Origin: Bdellovibrionales bacterium RIFOXYD12_FULL_39_22
Lineage (GTDB): Bacteria; Bdellovibrionota; Bacteriovoracia; Bacteriovoracales; Bacteriovoracaceae
Length of the DNA stretch: 64,000 nt
Assembly: GCA_001770205.1 (NCBI GenBank)
Contig: MEQL01000051.1
Location: forward strand, 16,984 to 80,983
Reading direction: 5' to 3'
Positions 19,106 to 27,753 of the stretch are shown here, one piece after another. A program made the position numbers and the translations under genes. How positions within the stretch are numbered: position 1 is the first letter of the stretch; the number at the start of each line of letters is the position of its first letter. The notes under the pieces are model-generated. The model did not search any database, was not told where the DNA came from, and saw nothing but the letters and a program-made list of their open reading frames with translations.

Positions 19106-21064
19106 ATGTCAGAAAGAAAAGGAACTATTTCCGTTGCAACTTCAGATATCTTCCCTATCATCAAAAAGTGGCTCTATTCAGAGCATGACATTTTTTTGCG
19201 AGAATTGGTGGCAAATGCTACTGATGCTATCACCAAACGGGCAACGCTAGCTCGTACTAGAAATGAAGAAATACCTACCGGAAAAATTAGTGTAGTGGTG
19301 GACAAAGATAATAAAACTATAAAAATTTCTGATAACGGTATCGGCATGACCGAAGCAGAGGTAGAAAAATATATTGCACAGTTGGCATTTTCTGGAGCAG
19401 AAGAATTTGTAAAACAGATCAAGGCACAAGGAGAGGCCACCAAAGACGACATCATTGGTAAGTTTGGACTGGGTTTTTACTCCTCTTTCATGGTGGCAGA
19501 TAAAGTGGTTATTGATTCTCTTTCTATGGAAAAAGGGGCGGTGGCCACTTCTTGGTCCTGCGCCGGTGATACAGAGTATCAATTTTCTAGCTCTTCTCGT
19601 ACTGAAGTAGGAACCTCCATCACTTTGCATGTTAACAAAGATGGAGAAGAGTTTTTAAGTGGATACAAAGTCAGCTCAACTTTAAAAAACTTTTGTGATT
19701 TTATGCCCTATCCTATTGCAGTGAGTGATCTTCACCGCATTGCTGAAGACAAAAAGCATAACGAAAAAATGCGGGCCGAAGGTAAAGATGAAAAGGATAT
19801 ATATCCGGTAGAGGAAGAGAGCATTGTTAATGAAACTAGACCACTTTGGAAAAAAGATCCTAAAGATATTTCCGATGATGATTATAAGGCCTTTTTTCGC
19901 AAATTATATCCAATGGAACCTGAACCACTTTTTTGGCTCCATCTCAACGTAGATCATCCTTTTACACTCGAAGGAATTTTGTTTTTTCCTAAAATTAATC
20001 CTACAAAACCATTTAATGACTCTAATATTAAGCTTTATTGCAAACAGGTTTTTGTTTCCGACAACGTTAAAAATATTATCCCCGAGTTTTTATCGCTACT
20101 AAAGGGAACCATTGATTCCCCTGATATCCCTCTGAATGTTTCTCGCTCTGCCCTACAAGGAGATCCTAACGTTAAAAAAATTTCTAACTACATTGTAAAA
20201 AAAGTGGCAGAATCCTTAAAAAAACTCTTTAAAAATGATCGCCCAAAATTTGAAGCGATATGGGAAGACATTGCGCTTTTTGTAAAATATGGAGCTATCT
20301 CTGATAACAAATTTGATGAACAGATGCGCGAGCATATTCTTTTCAAAGTAGAAGATAAAACTTATAAGACAATGCAAGAATATGCCGACAGCATACCACA
20401 GGTATTTCAAGAAAAACTTAAAGATACTATCGTATACTTTGAAAAAAATGCTAGTGATTGGAGCTTGCGCAAACAACTCAAAGATGAGGGCATTTTTGTT
20501 ATAGAGACAGATGATCATATTGACCCACATTTTTTACAACATGTAGAGGCAAAAAAATTGGGAGACAAAACGGTACGTTTTGCTTCGATTGATGCTGAAT
20601 TTGGGAAAATCTTATCCAGTGAAAATTCCACCGATGAAGATATTATGATCAAAGAGCTTTTCAAGAAAGTTTTGGTGGGAGCAGAAGATAAAAAAGATGA
20701 AAAAGATAGTTTTTCTAGCTCCATGGAAGTAGAAATTGAAAAACTAAAAAACTCTAAAGCTCCGGCCTATTTTAGAATTGATGAACAGATGAAGCGCTTT
20801 AAAAATATGGCAAAATCGATGGGACAAGAAATGCATTTCCCAATGAAAAAAACTCTAGTGATTAACCCCAATAGTCAACTTATTCAAAATGCCCTGAAAA
20901 TTTCCAAACGCAACAACCAAGAAGAGCTAGTAAAAAAACTCTGCCACCACGTCGAAGATCTGGCCACCATTGCCAGCACTGGACTGAAAAACGAGGATAA
21001 GGAGGGATTTGTAATCCGCAGCCAGGAATTAATGTCAGAGTTGACTTCGCTAGCGCTAAGTTAA
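19106..21064 (+). CDS. htpG: Molecular chaperone HtpG (Hsp90)
   Basis: 652 residues from the ATG at 19106, which has AAGGAG 8 nt upstream; a GTG frame extension begins within that ribosome site. GHKL ATPase motifs are clear: FLRELVANATDAITK, DNGIGM and GKFGLGFYSSFMVADKV. The middle domain (VFVSDN, PLNVSRSALQ) and the C-terminal dimerisation domain are present. It is a cytosolic ATP-dependent chaperone. The gene stands alone, ends in a good hairpin terminator, and has fewer GGCC sites than its neighbours, perhaps reflecting high expression or codon choice. Confidence 0.98.
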   Translation: MSERKGTISVATSDIFPIIKKWLYSEHDIFLRELVANATDAITKRATLARTRNEEIPTGKISVVVDKDNKTIKISDNGIGMTEAEVEKYIAQLAFSGAEEFVKQIKAQGEATKDDIIGKFGLGFYSSFMVADKVVIDSLSMEKGAVATSWSCAGDTEYQFSSSSRTEVGTSITLHVNKDGEEFLSGYKVSSTLKNFCDFMPYPIAVSDLHRIAEDKKHNEKMRAEGKDEKDIYPVEEESIVNETRPLWKKDPKDISDDDYKAFFRKLYPMEPEPLFWLHLNVDHPFTLEGILFFPKINPTKPFNDSNIKLYCKQVFVSDNVKNIIPEFLSLLKGTIDSPDIPLNVSRSALQGDPNVKKISNYIVKKVAESLKKLFKNDRPKFEAIWEDIALFVKYGAISDNKFDEQMREHILFKVEDKTYKTMQEYADSIPQVFQEKLKDTIVYFEKNASDWSLRKQLKDEGIFVIETDDHIDPHFLQHVEAKKLGDKTVRFASIDAEFGKILSSENSTDEDIMIKELFKKVLVGAEDKKDEKDSFSSSMEVEIEKLKNSKAPAYFRIDEQMKRFKNMAKSMGQEMHFPMKKTLVINPNSQLIQNALKISKRNNQEELVKKLCHHVEDLATIASTGLKNEDKEGFVIRSQELMSELTSLALS

Positions 21065-21154
21065 AAGCTCTTTCCAAACTCAATGGTTATAACTATTAGC
21101 GCAAAGAGCACAATCCAATTTCTATCCATATGAAGTTTACATCCTTGTAAATCC

Positions 21155-21181
21155 AAAGAAGGCCGATCCTGGCCTTCTTTT
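21155..21181 (+). terminator. Rho-independent terminator after htpG
   Basis: A perfect 10-bp stem (AAAGAAGGCC / GGCCTTCTTT) with a 6-nt loop, ending in a short T run. It sits between the convergent htpG and histidine kinase genes and could serve both. Confidence 0.85.
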
Positions 21182-21230
21182 GCGTAATACTTATTAATTA
21201 AGACTATTTTCGCATTGCTTGAAATTTTAT

Positions 21231-22088
21231 TCAAGCAATAGTTGTTGGTAGCGAGATAAAAAAAGTTGTTCCTTCTCCTGGGCCGGCGGAGGAGCATGAA
21301 ATCGTTCCATTATGCTCTTTTACCCATTCATAACTTAGCGTCATTCCTAGGCCCGTTCCACGATTTGGACATTTGGTAGTAAAAAATGGATCGAAAATTT
21401 TTTCCACATATTCGGAAGCAATGCCAGAGGCGTTGTCCTTAAAAATTATTTGTACACTTTTGTGATCAGGCGCATTCTCCGTAATGATGTTTAATTTTTT
21501 TGCTCTATGATCCTTAACATTTTCAAAAGCGTCCTTGGCATTCACAATTAAATTTTCAAAGACATTTTCTAATTTTGCGCTATCACCTTTTATTGGGAAA
21601 ATTTTGTTATCTAAATTTAAGTCTAATGTAATATCACAACCTTTCAGCTGAGGGCGAAGTAATATAAGTGAATTGCGGATAACGTCGTTAACATTGACAG
21701 GGCCCTTCCCATATTCTGCCGCACGAGCGTGGCCAAACTTGCTTAGCTGTTCAATAATTGTCCCCATTCGCTTAGCACTTTTAATGATAAGATCAATATG
21801 TCTTTCAATTTTCTCATTAGTATGGGGAATCTCTCGACGTAAGATGGTAGAAAAACCTAAAATTGTGGTAAGAGGATTATTTAGTTCATGCGCAATTCCA
21901 GACATCATCGTAGTAAGTGCGGCCATTTTTGATGCCTGAAAAAATTGTCTTTGCGCTTCTAATTGCTCCATCTCCTTATGCTTTTGTCGCTCATCCAGTA
22001 TTGCTAAATTATGCATTCTTCTGCAGGCAGCAACTGCAAACATGCCCGTAACGACACCAAGTAATACTCCCAATAAAAATGTGTACAT
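21231..22088 (-). CDS. Membrane-anchored sensor histidine kinase
   Basis: 285 residues. One N-terminal membrane segment ([18 protein letters not shown]), a short helical linker, then a HisKA domain with the phospho-acceptor in [17 protein letters not shown] and a HATPase_c domain with an N box ([13 protein letters not shown]), DNASGI and [20 protein letters not shown]. There is almost no sensory region, so input may come from a partner or the linker. No response regulator is adjacent. It lies about 100 nt downstream of the DksA/TraR gene on the same strand. Confidence 0.93.
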   Translation of the reverse strand: MYTFLLGVLLGVVTGMFAVAACRRMHNLAILDERQKHKEMEQLEAQRQFFQASKMAALTTMMSGIAHELNNPLTTILGFSTILRREIPHTNEKIERHIDLIIKSAKRMGTIIEQLSKFGHARAAEYGKGPVNVNDVIRNSLILLRPQLKGCDITLDLNLDNKIFPIKGDSAKLENVFENLIVNAKDAFENVKDHRAKKLNIITENAPDHKSVQIIFKDNASGIASEYVEKIFDPFFTTKCPNRGTGLGMTLSYEWVKEHNGTISCSSAGPGEGTTFFISLPTTIA

Positions 22089-22186
22089 AAAAAAATTATC
22101 TCATAGTTTATTTATAAATCAAATCACCTTGCAATTATTTGCTGCACATTCTTATTGGAATATTTAAAAGGCCAGGCAATTGCTTT

Positions 22187-22708
22187 TTATAAGTTAACCA
22201 CACTCTCCATTTTGATTTTACTCTTATTAAAGTTAAGTATTTTCTCTTTTATCAAATCTTCACCATCCCCATTTTCAGGATTAACTCCATCTCTGTTTGA
22301 GGCCAAGATATTAGAGTTGTCGAATCCCTTCCCTAAAGTGTGAGAACGGCGATTGTATGGAATATGATTTTCTGTTCGTTCTTCCTCTTCTTTACAACCA
22401 ATACACAAAGTGGCAGTCGGACGTGCCAATAGTCTTGCATGTTCTATTTCTCCTCCACACTCATCGCATAATCCAAAGGTCCCCTGATTAATTTTCCGCA
22501 TGGCCTCTTTAATTTTTTTGCAATAAAAATTTTTCCGTCCATCAAGTTTTAAACGCAGTACGTTGTTGCGATCTTCTACCTGCCTATCCATTTCATCTCC
22601 ACCATTTTCTGGAATAGATTCCTGCAAATAAGTTCTTTCTTCGGCCAACTGTTCATGCAATAGTTTAGAAAAAAAAGCGCGGAACTGATTTAGTTCTGAT
22701 GTGCCCAT
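22187..22708 (-). CDS. DksA/TraR-type zinc-finger protein
   Basis: 173 residues. An N-terminal helical region (about 1-85) precedes a four-cysteine zinc finger, CDECGGEIEHARLLARP with CIGCK, and a polar extension of about 50 residues after it that is longer than in DksA. The family binds the secondary channel of RNA polymerase and changes promoter response, often with ppGpp. GGAG stands 7 nt before the ATG. The 215 nt upstream hold an unusually structured segment (22728-22870) that may control this gene. Whether it is a DksA orthologue or a specialised paralogue cannot be told. Confidence 0.88.
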   Translation of the reverse strand: MGTSELNQFRAFFSKLLHEQLAEERTYLQESIPENGGDEMDRQVEDRNNVLRLKLDGRKNFYCKKIKEAMRKINQGTFGLCDECGGEIEHARLLARPTATLCIGCKEEEERTENHIPYNRRSHTLGKGFDNSNILASNRDGVNPENGDGEDLIKEKILNFNKSKIKMESVVNL

Positions 22709-22727
22709 ATAAAAACTCCATTTTTTA

Positions 22728-22870
22728 TTTTACGATTTTTTCCATCCTAGAAAAAATATCGTAAAAGGCGATCTTCCTTCCTGGAAGATCTTGTTGTTAC
22801 TTTTACTCTTTTGCGAAAAGAGTGCCAAGAAAAGGCCAGCTGTTTGTCAACAGTTAGCGACTAGGATGGA
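22728..22870 (-). ncRNA. Candidate structured 5' leader of the DksA/TraR gene
   Basis: Read on the minus strand, four hairpins follow one another: 22853-22840 (CTGTT/AACAG, loop GACA), 22823-22805 (8-bp stem, loop CGC), 22790-22770 (GATCTTCC/GGAAGATC, 5-nt loop) and 22766-22728 (about 14 bp with a small bulge). The 9-nt loop of the last hairpin, CTAGGATGG, is perfectly complementary to CCATCCTAG at the 5' end of the element (22869-22861), allowing a pseudoknot-like contact. The ribosome site and start codon of the gene follow 7-20 nt later. A second CCTAGGAT at the hldD stop could compete for the same strand. Function is inferred. Confidence 0.45.
22812..22828 (-). promoter_or_regulatory. Possible sigma-54 promoter
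   Basis: TTGGCAC-N5-TCGCA on the minus strand has the GG-N10-GC spacing of sigma-54 promoters, with one mismatch in the -12 TTGC. It overlaps a hairpin of the leader, so it may be a coincidence. Confidence 0.25.
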
Positions 22871-22923
22871 TTTGTAAATGTCACCAGTGGAGCTGCTTTA
22901 TCCCCAGAAAAATTTATACTATC

Positions 22924-23919
22924 CTAGGCAATATAATGAGGATTGGGCCTTGATAGGTAGTTGCGCACATAATCTGTGACTCCGGCCTCGAGGGTAGAGA
23001 ATTTAAATTTTGGCAACAATCGATGAAATTTTTGCATCTCTGCTTGAGTGAAATACTGATATTGGTTTTTAATTTCCTCTGGCATATCGATATATGTAAT
23101 TTTTACTTTTTTATCCATGGCCGAAAAAGTGGAACGCACTAAATCATTAAAAGAGCGGGCCTTGCCTGTGCCCAAATTATAGATTCCGGAATGATTAGAT
23201 TTGCCTCGTCTTTTTTGAGTCATTAGTTCAACCATTGCACGCACAACATCTTTAACGTAAATAAAATCACGCAGCTGTTCTCCATCAGCAAAACCTTCTT
23301 TATGAGAGCGAAATAAGCGAACCTCTTGGCCACTTTGAATTTGTTCAAAGGCCTTATGTACCATTGAGCGCATACTGCCTTTGTGATATTCATTAGGCCC
23401 ATAGACATTAAAAAATTTTAGGCCTATCCAAAAAGTTGGATATCGTTTCTGTGACAAAACCCACTGATCAAAAAGCTGCTTAGAAAAACCGTAGGGATTT
23501 AAGGGCAAAAGATTGCCAAGTGCGGACTGATTATCATCATATCCTAGCTCTCCATCTCCATAGGTCGCGGCAGAACTAGCATAAATTATCGGAACATTTC
23601 GCTGCGTGGCCCAAGAGAATAACCTCTTTGAATAGTCGACATTATTTCTCATTAAATAATCGACATCCATTTCGGTAGTAGAAGAACAGGCACCCATATG
23701 AAAGATAAACTTGACTGAAGAGAGAAGGCGCTCATGTGCTTTATCAAACAACTCATCGGCATGGATGTAGTCAATGGCACCCATGCCGCGCAAATTTCTC
23801 CATTTGTCGGTGCTATGTAGACGGTCAACAATAATCAAATGATTTCTGCCAGAAGAGCTTAGCTCGTGGGCCAAAACGCTCCCAATAAACCCAGCTCCGC
23901 CTGTTATCAAAATGGCCAT
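22924..23919 (-). CDS. hldD: ADP-L-glycero-D-manno-heptose-6-epimerase
   Basis: 331 residues, normal length. It is an extended short-chain dehydrogenase: NAD(P)-binding ITGGAGFIGS at the N-terminus, YASSAATYGDG with the catalytic Ser region, and NPYGFSKQLFDQW with the Tyr/Lys. The NLRGMGAIDYIHADELF segment is typical of HldD (RfaD). It makes the ADP-heptose used in the inner core of lipopolysaccharide, which marks the organism as LPS-bearing. The gene lies 39 nt downstream of an exported unknown on the same strand. Confidence 0.95.
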   Translation of the reverse strand: MAILITGGAGFIGSVLAHELSSSGRNHLIIVDRLHSTDKWRNLRGMGAIDYIHADELFDKAHERLLSSVKFIFHMGACSSTTEMDVDYLMRNNVDYSKRLFSWATQRNVPIIYASSAATYGDGELGYDDNQSALGNLLPLNPYGFSKQLFDQWVLSQKRYPTFWIGLKFFNVYGPNEYHKGSMRSMVHKAFEQIQSGQEVRLFRSHKEGFADGEQLRDFIYVKDVVRAMVELMTQKRRGKSNHSGIYNLGTGKARSFNDLVRSTFSAMDKKVKITYIDMPEEIKNQYQYFTQAEMQKFHRLLPKFKFSTLEAGVTDYVRNYLSRPNPHYIA

Positions 23920-23958
23920 CTACACACCACCGGAAAAATCTAAAAAAATGGACAATTA

Positions 23959-24495
23959 CTAATAGGCCATTGCCCCAAAAATCATCATTGAAAAATGCAT
24001 TGCTAGTCCAAAACAAGCAGCTCCTTTGTAATTAAAGGACACTTGCTTGCCTTTAAGTGTGGCACTGAAAGTTGTATCTAGAAAATGGCCTTCTTGAAAA
24101 TCTTTGTTATCTAAAGTAACCAGTACATCTTCATTATCAATAGAAAGCATGATCTGTTTTTGTTCAGCATTAATCCCTTTTACATAAATATTTGTTTCAA
24201 CTGTACGCTCTCCGTCCATTCTTGTGATCACTCCTCCAATGCGATTATCGACTTTTTTAAAGGTTGCTTTGATTGTTTGCTGATACTTTCTAACGATAAG
24301 CTCAGAAGTAAAAGAGGCCTCATCTAAAAATCCCCATACTGCAGAATTACCAATTGAGCCAGCAAATGCATGGTCAAATGCCTTAAGTTGCAAATTTACG
24401 CCAGTAATGTCTGTAAGAGCATGCTCTTCGTCTCCAGCATAAGCAAAAGGCATTACCAATAGCGTCAAGAGCATCATTCCTAAAATTTTTTTCAT
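23959..24495 (-). CDS. Exported protein of unknown function
   Basis: 178 residues with a signal peptide (MKKILGMMLLTLLVMPFAYAG). The middle is beta-rich by eye (alternating polar and hydrophobic residues such as ETNIYVKGINAEQKQIMLSI). The C-terminal 20 residues are hydrophobic (GLAMHFSMMIFGAMAY), which could anchor it. No family is recognised. AAGGAG precedes the ATG. The neighbouring genes are hldD downstream and a divergent exported unknown upstream. Confidence 0.72.
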   Translation of the reverse strand: MKKILGMMLLTLLVMPFAYAGDEEHALTDITGVNLQLKAFDHAFAGSIGNSAVWGFLDEASFTSELIVRKYQQTIKATFKKVDNRIGGVITRMDGERTVETNIYVKGINAEQKQIMLSIDNEDVLVTLDNKDFQEGHFLDTTFSATLKGKQVSFNYKGAACFGLAMHFSMMIFGAMAY

Positions 24496-24524
24496 TTCAA
24501 ACTCCTTTGTGTTGATTAATATTC

Positions 24525-24546
24525 TTTGGTAGCAATAAATACCAAA
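24525..24546. promoter_or_regulatory. Inverted repeat in a divergent promoter region
   Basis: TTTGGTA and TACCAAA form a perfect 7-bp dyad with an 8-nt spacer, between two divergent genes for exported proteins. It is a plausible operator for either or both. Confidence 0.3.
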
Positions 24547-24629
24547 CTATTCCGGTTGTTTATTTTCTGGCCGGATACTCCCGATAGTCAAGGAAAAATT
24601 TTAATTACCGAAAGAGTAGTTAGGATTAT

Positions 24630-25310
24630 ATGTATAAAAAGAGTTCATTTCTAAAAATGGCCATAATGTCTATGCTGGCCTCTTTGTTAATTGTCAGGCC
24701 AGCGGCGAGTGTGCCAATTAATCTTATTACCTGCTTGGCATCAGAAGAAGATAGTATTTATAAGGAACACAATTTATCAGCGGAATACAAACTAAACCAG
24801 TGGTTTATAGTATATTTTGCATCTGCAACCAAAATGCAGCTACGGCCAGAATATTTTCAAAAAATATGTGGCAATAAAAGTGGTAATAAAAATATCTCGA
24901 GGGCCTTACTAAAAGAAATTTTAACCAATGGCCCGACCATTTTTACTGTTAACAGCAACGAAAATGAGGCAATAAAACGTCTATTTCCCATCGATCGCGA
25001 AGAATTAAGTGGCGAAGTTGTTCGCCTTTTTTATCAATATCTAACAGATCTACAGGCAAAGGCCGCAACCTACGATTGTTTAGAAAAGTATATTCCAGAA
25101 ATTACATATTTTTCGGAACGTTTTAAATTTTTAGAGTCAGACTTAGATACAAAAAATCTTATTAGTAAAGAAGATTTGCCCAAAGTTTTTAAGATTTTTA
25201 CCGCCCTTGATGGCATTGATGAAATTTATGCTAAATGTACCAAGGATTTTGCCAGGGAACAAAAACTCAGACGAAAAGCAGATGAGGCGGAAGCAAAAAA
25301 TAATAATTAA
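24630..25310 (+). CDS. Exported protein of unknown function
   Basis: 226 residues. A signal peptide (MYKKSSFLKMAIMSMLASLLIVRPAASVP) precedes a mostly helical, charged mature region ending in a Lys/Glu/Ala-rich tail (REQKLRRKADEAEAKNNN). Four or so cysteines occur, none in a recognisable motif. I do not recognise the family. AGGA stands 4 nt before the ATG. It is convergent with map, 8 nt away. Confidence 0.72.
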   Translation: MYKKSSFLKMAIMSMLASLLIVRPAASVPINLITCLASEEDSIYKEHNLSAEYKLNQWFIVYFASATKMQLRPEYFQKICGNKSGNKNISRALLKEILTNGPTIFTVNSNENEAIKRLFPIDREELSGEVVRLFYQYLTDLQAKAATYDCLEKYIPEITYFSERFKFLESDLDTKNLISKEDLPKVFKIFTALDGIDEIYAKCTKDFAREQKLRRKADEAEAKNNN

Positions 25311-25318
25311 TTAATCAC

Positions 25319-26074
25319 TCAATCGGAAAGTAGAGTTAAAATTTCATGGCCACTTTCCGTAACCAAAATAGTATGTTCAAATTGCGCAGAAAGTTTTTTA
25401 TCTTTCGTCATAACCGTCCAACCATCTTTTTGCACAGTGCCTTGTTTTTTACCTAAGTTGATCATTGGTTCAATAGTAAATGTCATGCCTGGCCGCATGA
25501 TTACTCCAGTGCCACGAACATTATTGTGTACAACTTGTGGTTCCTCATGAAATTCCCGGCCAATTCCATGGCCACAATAATCCTCCACCACACTATATCC
25601 ATGGGCATGGGCCAGTTCTGCAATGCGAGCACCGATATTTCCTAAATGGGCATTGGGTTTTACTTCCGAAATTCCGGCCATCAAACATTCAAAAGTAACC
25701 TCCACCAATTTTTTTGCTATCGGCGAAACGGCCCCAACCAGAAACGTTTTATTGGTATCGCCATGAAATTTATTCAAATAGGTTGTAACGTCGATATTTA
25801 TAATATCGCCCTCTTCTAAAATATCTGAAGGCGAGGGAATTCCATGACAAATAACGCTATTTAATGAGGTACAAATAGATTTGGGGAAACCGCGATAATT
25901 TAAAGGACTAGGCATGGCACCATGCTTAATAATAAATTCGTGGCAAAGATTATTTAACTCTTCTGTAGAGATTCCTGGACGAACATAGGGTTCAATATAT
26001 TTAAGAGTTTTTGCCGCTAACTGGCAGCTCTTTCTCATCAATTCAATTTCACGCTTAGACTTTATATGAATCAT
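25319..26074 (-). CDS. map: Methionine aminopeptidase type I
   Basis: 251 residues from the ATG at 26074, which gives the usual MIHIKSKREIELMRKS start; a TTG 30 nt upstream would add ten residues. Metal ligands are in recognisable blocks: INIDVTTYLNKFHGDTNKTF (two Asp), GHGIGREFHEEP (His), TIEPMIN (Glu) and QFEHTILV (Glu). It removes the initiator methionine from new proteins. There is no strong ribosome site. The gene is divergent from a 2-hydroxyacid dehydrogenase. Confidence 0.96.
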   Translation of the reverse strand: MIHIKSKREIELMRKSCQLAAKTLKYIEPYVRPGISTEELNNLCHEFIIKHGAMPSPLNYRGFPKSICTSLNSVICHGIPSPSDILEEGDIINIDVTTYLNKFHGDTNKTFLVGAVSPIAKKLVEVTFECLMAGISEVKPNAHLGNIGARIAELAHAHGYSVVEDYCGHGIGREFHEEPQVVHNNVRGTGVIMRPGMTFTIEPMINLGKKQGTVQKDGWTVMTKDKKLSAQFEHTILVTESGHEILTLLSD

Positions 26075-26152
26075 AGTAATAACTAAGAAATATCTGCTTT
26101 GCAATATACCTAGCGCTATGTAAAATTACCAGATAATAAGTTGAGATTTTCC

Positions 26153-27097
26153 ATGAAAAACCAATACTGTTTCTACCGCACCACAATTTCTCCCTATCAA
26201 GCGGATGATTTTGCCAAACAAGAACGGGCCAGTGTTGAGGCCATTGGCAATATAGACTATTGTTACACAATTCCGGATGATAATGATCAGAAAATAATTT
26301 TAGTAACTAATTCCCTTACAAAAATGGACTCTCTTCAACTTGACTGGAAACGAGTGGTGCTACACATCCATCCAAATTCTGGATACGATAATTTACCTTA
26401 CTCCTACGTCAAAAATGCTTCCTATCCGATTATTACGGGAAATCCTATTCGCGCTCAGGCCGTAAGCAATTATATCTTAAGTGCTATCTTTAAATATTTT
26501 ACTACTTTTAATAGTCAATCCAACTGGGATCCCAAGCGACATTGGCAGCATGATCTGATCTTTGAAAAAAAAATTTTAATTTTTGGCCTTGGCCACATAG
26601 GAAAAATTTTGCGACAGGCCCTAGCTCCGTTGGCCTTGTCTGTTGCCATCTATGATCCCTTTAAAGGATATACCCAACTGGCGCCCAATGAGTACAACGT
26701 TATTTTGCTAGCACAAGGACTCAATCCATCTTCCGCTAATTTTATCAATAAGGATTTCTTGGGCCAGTGTAAAGATGATCTTTTACTTATAAATGCTGCT
26801 CGCGGTGGATTAATTGTTTTAGATGATCTAATCATCTTTTTGCGACAAAACCCACGGGCCTATGCTTTTTTAGACGTATTCCCTACTGAACCGGCCAATT
26901 TTAGCACTCTTCAGGCAATTGAGAATTTATCTACCACCTCACACATTGCAGGAGTCTACAATGGACTGGATATTGCTATTTTGAAGTTTGTTACAGAGGT
27001 GACAAGATTTTTTATCACAGAAAAACCAAAGACTTTTCTGTCTCGCTATAACAACATTCATCTGCAAAATAAAATTGTGGGTGATCTTCTTGTATGA
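26153..27097 (+). CDS. D-2-hydroxyacid dehydrogenase family protein
   Basis: 314 residues from the ATG at 26153 (a TTG 12 nt upstream is possible). The NAD-binding domain is clear: IFGLGHIGKILRQALAPLALSVAIYDPF. The catalytic Arg (NAARGGLI), Glu (FPTEP) and His (SHIAGVYNG) are all present. The N-terminal substrate domain is divergent, so the substrate cannot be named; phosphoglycerate, lactate, glyoxylate and erythronate-4-phosphate dehydrogenases share the fold. Its last 4 nt overlap the start of aat, so the two are translated together. Confidence 0.85.
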   Translation: MKNQYCFYRTTISPYQADDFAKQERASVEAIGNIDYCYTIPDDNDQKIILVTNSLTKMDSLQLDWKRVVLHIHPNSGYDNLPYSYVKNASYPIITGNPIRAQAVSNYILSAIFKYFTTFNSQSNWDPKRHWQHDLIFEKKILIFGLGHIGKILRQALAPLALSVAIYDPFKGYTQLAPNEYNVILLAQGLNPSSANFINKDFLGQCKDDLLLINAARGGLIVLDDLIIFLRQNPRAYAFLDVFPTEPANFSTLQAIENLSTTSHIAGVYNGLDIAILKFVTEVTRFFITEKPKTFLSRYNNIHLQNKIVGDLLV

Positions 27098-27753
27098 ACT
27101 TTCCATTAGGCCACTCCATTTTCCCCTCGTTGGAAAGTGCTTCGACAGATGGGATTATTGCCGTTGGTGGAGATTTAGAGATTGCGACTCTCTACGACGC
27201 TTATACTCATGGAATTTTCCCCTGGCCAATCTCGCACGAATATCCGTTGGCCTGGTTTGCGCCCGACCCACGAGGAATTTTGCAATATCAAAACCTACAC
27301 ATTTCCAAATCAATGCAAAAATTCATTAATAAAAACCTATATGAGGTGCGAATGAATTACAACTTCCAAGAAACCATAACTGCCTGTGCGAAAGCAAATA
27401 ACCGCAAAGGCCAGAAAGGAACTTGGATTACTCCAGAAATTATTGAAGGATATTGCAAATTACATCAGGCCGGTTACGCCTACTCGGTAGAAGTTTACGA
27501 TAATGAACTTTTGGTGGGAGGACTGTATGGTGTATGCATTAGTCGTTACATTTCCGGAGAGTCGATGTTTTACCTGCGTCCGAATTGTTCGAAGTTGGCA
27601 CTATTTTATCTTATGAATTATTTACAAGAAAAAATGATCAATTGGATTGATACTCAAATGATAACTCCCGTGGTGCGTTCAATGGGAGGAGAAGAGATAA
27701 GTAGAAGTGACTTCATGGCCATGCTAAAAAAATCACTCACTCATCAAAGTTAA
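27094..27753 (+). CDS. aat: Leucyl/phenylalanyl-tRNA--protein transferase
   Basis: 219 residues, typical length. The family block ASTDGIIAVGGDLEIATLYDAYTHGIFPWP is at the N-terminus, with WFAPDPRGIL, GTWITPEIIEGYCKLH and SGESMFYL following. The enzyme adds Leu or Phe to N-terminal basic residues, marking proteins for ClpS/ClpAP degradation. It overlaps the dehydrogenase by 4 nt at its start and the convergent cheB by 4 nt at its end. Confidence 0.96.
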   Translation: MNFPLGHSIFPSLESASTDGIIAVGGDLEIATLYDAYTHGIFPWPISHEYPLAWFAPDPRGILQYQNLHISKSMQKFINKNLYEVRMNYNFQETITACAKANNRKGQKGTWITPEIIEGYCKLHQAGYAYSVEVYDNELLVGGLYGVCISRYISGESMFYLRPNCSKLALFYLMNYLQEKMINWIDTQMITPVVRSMGGEEISRSDFMAMLKKSLTHQS

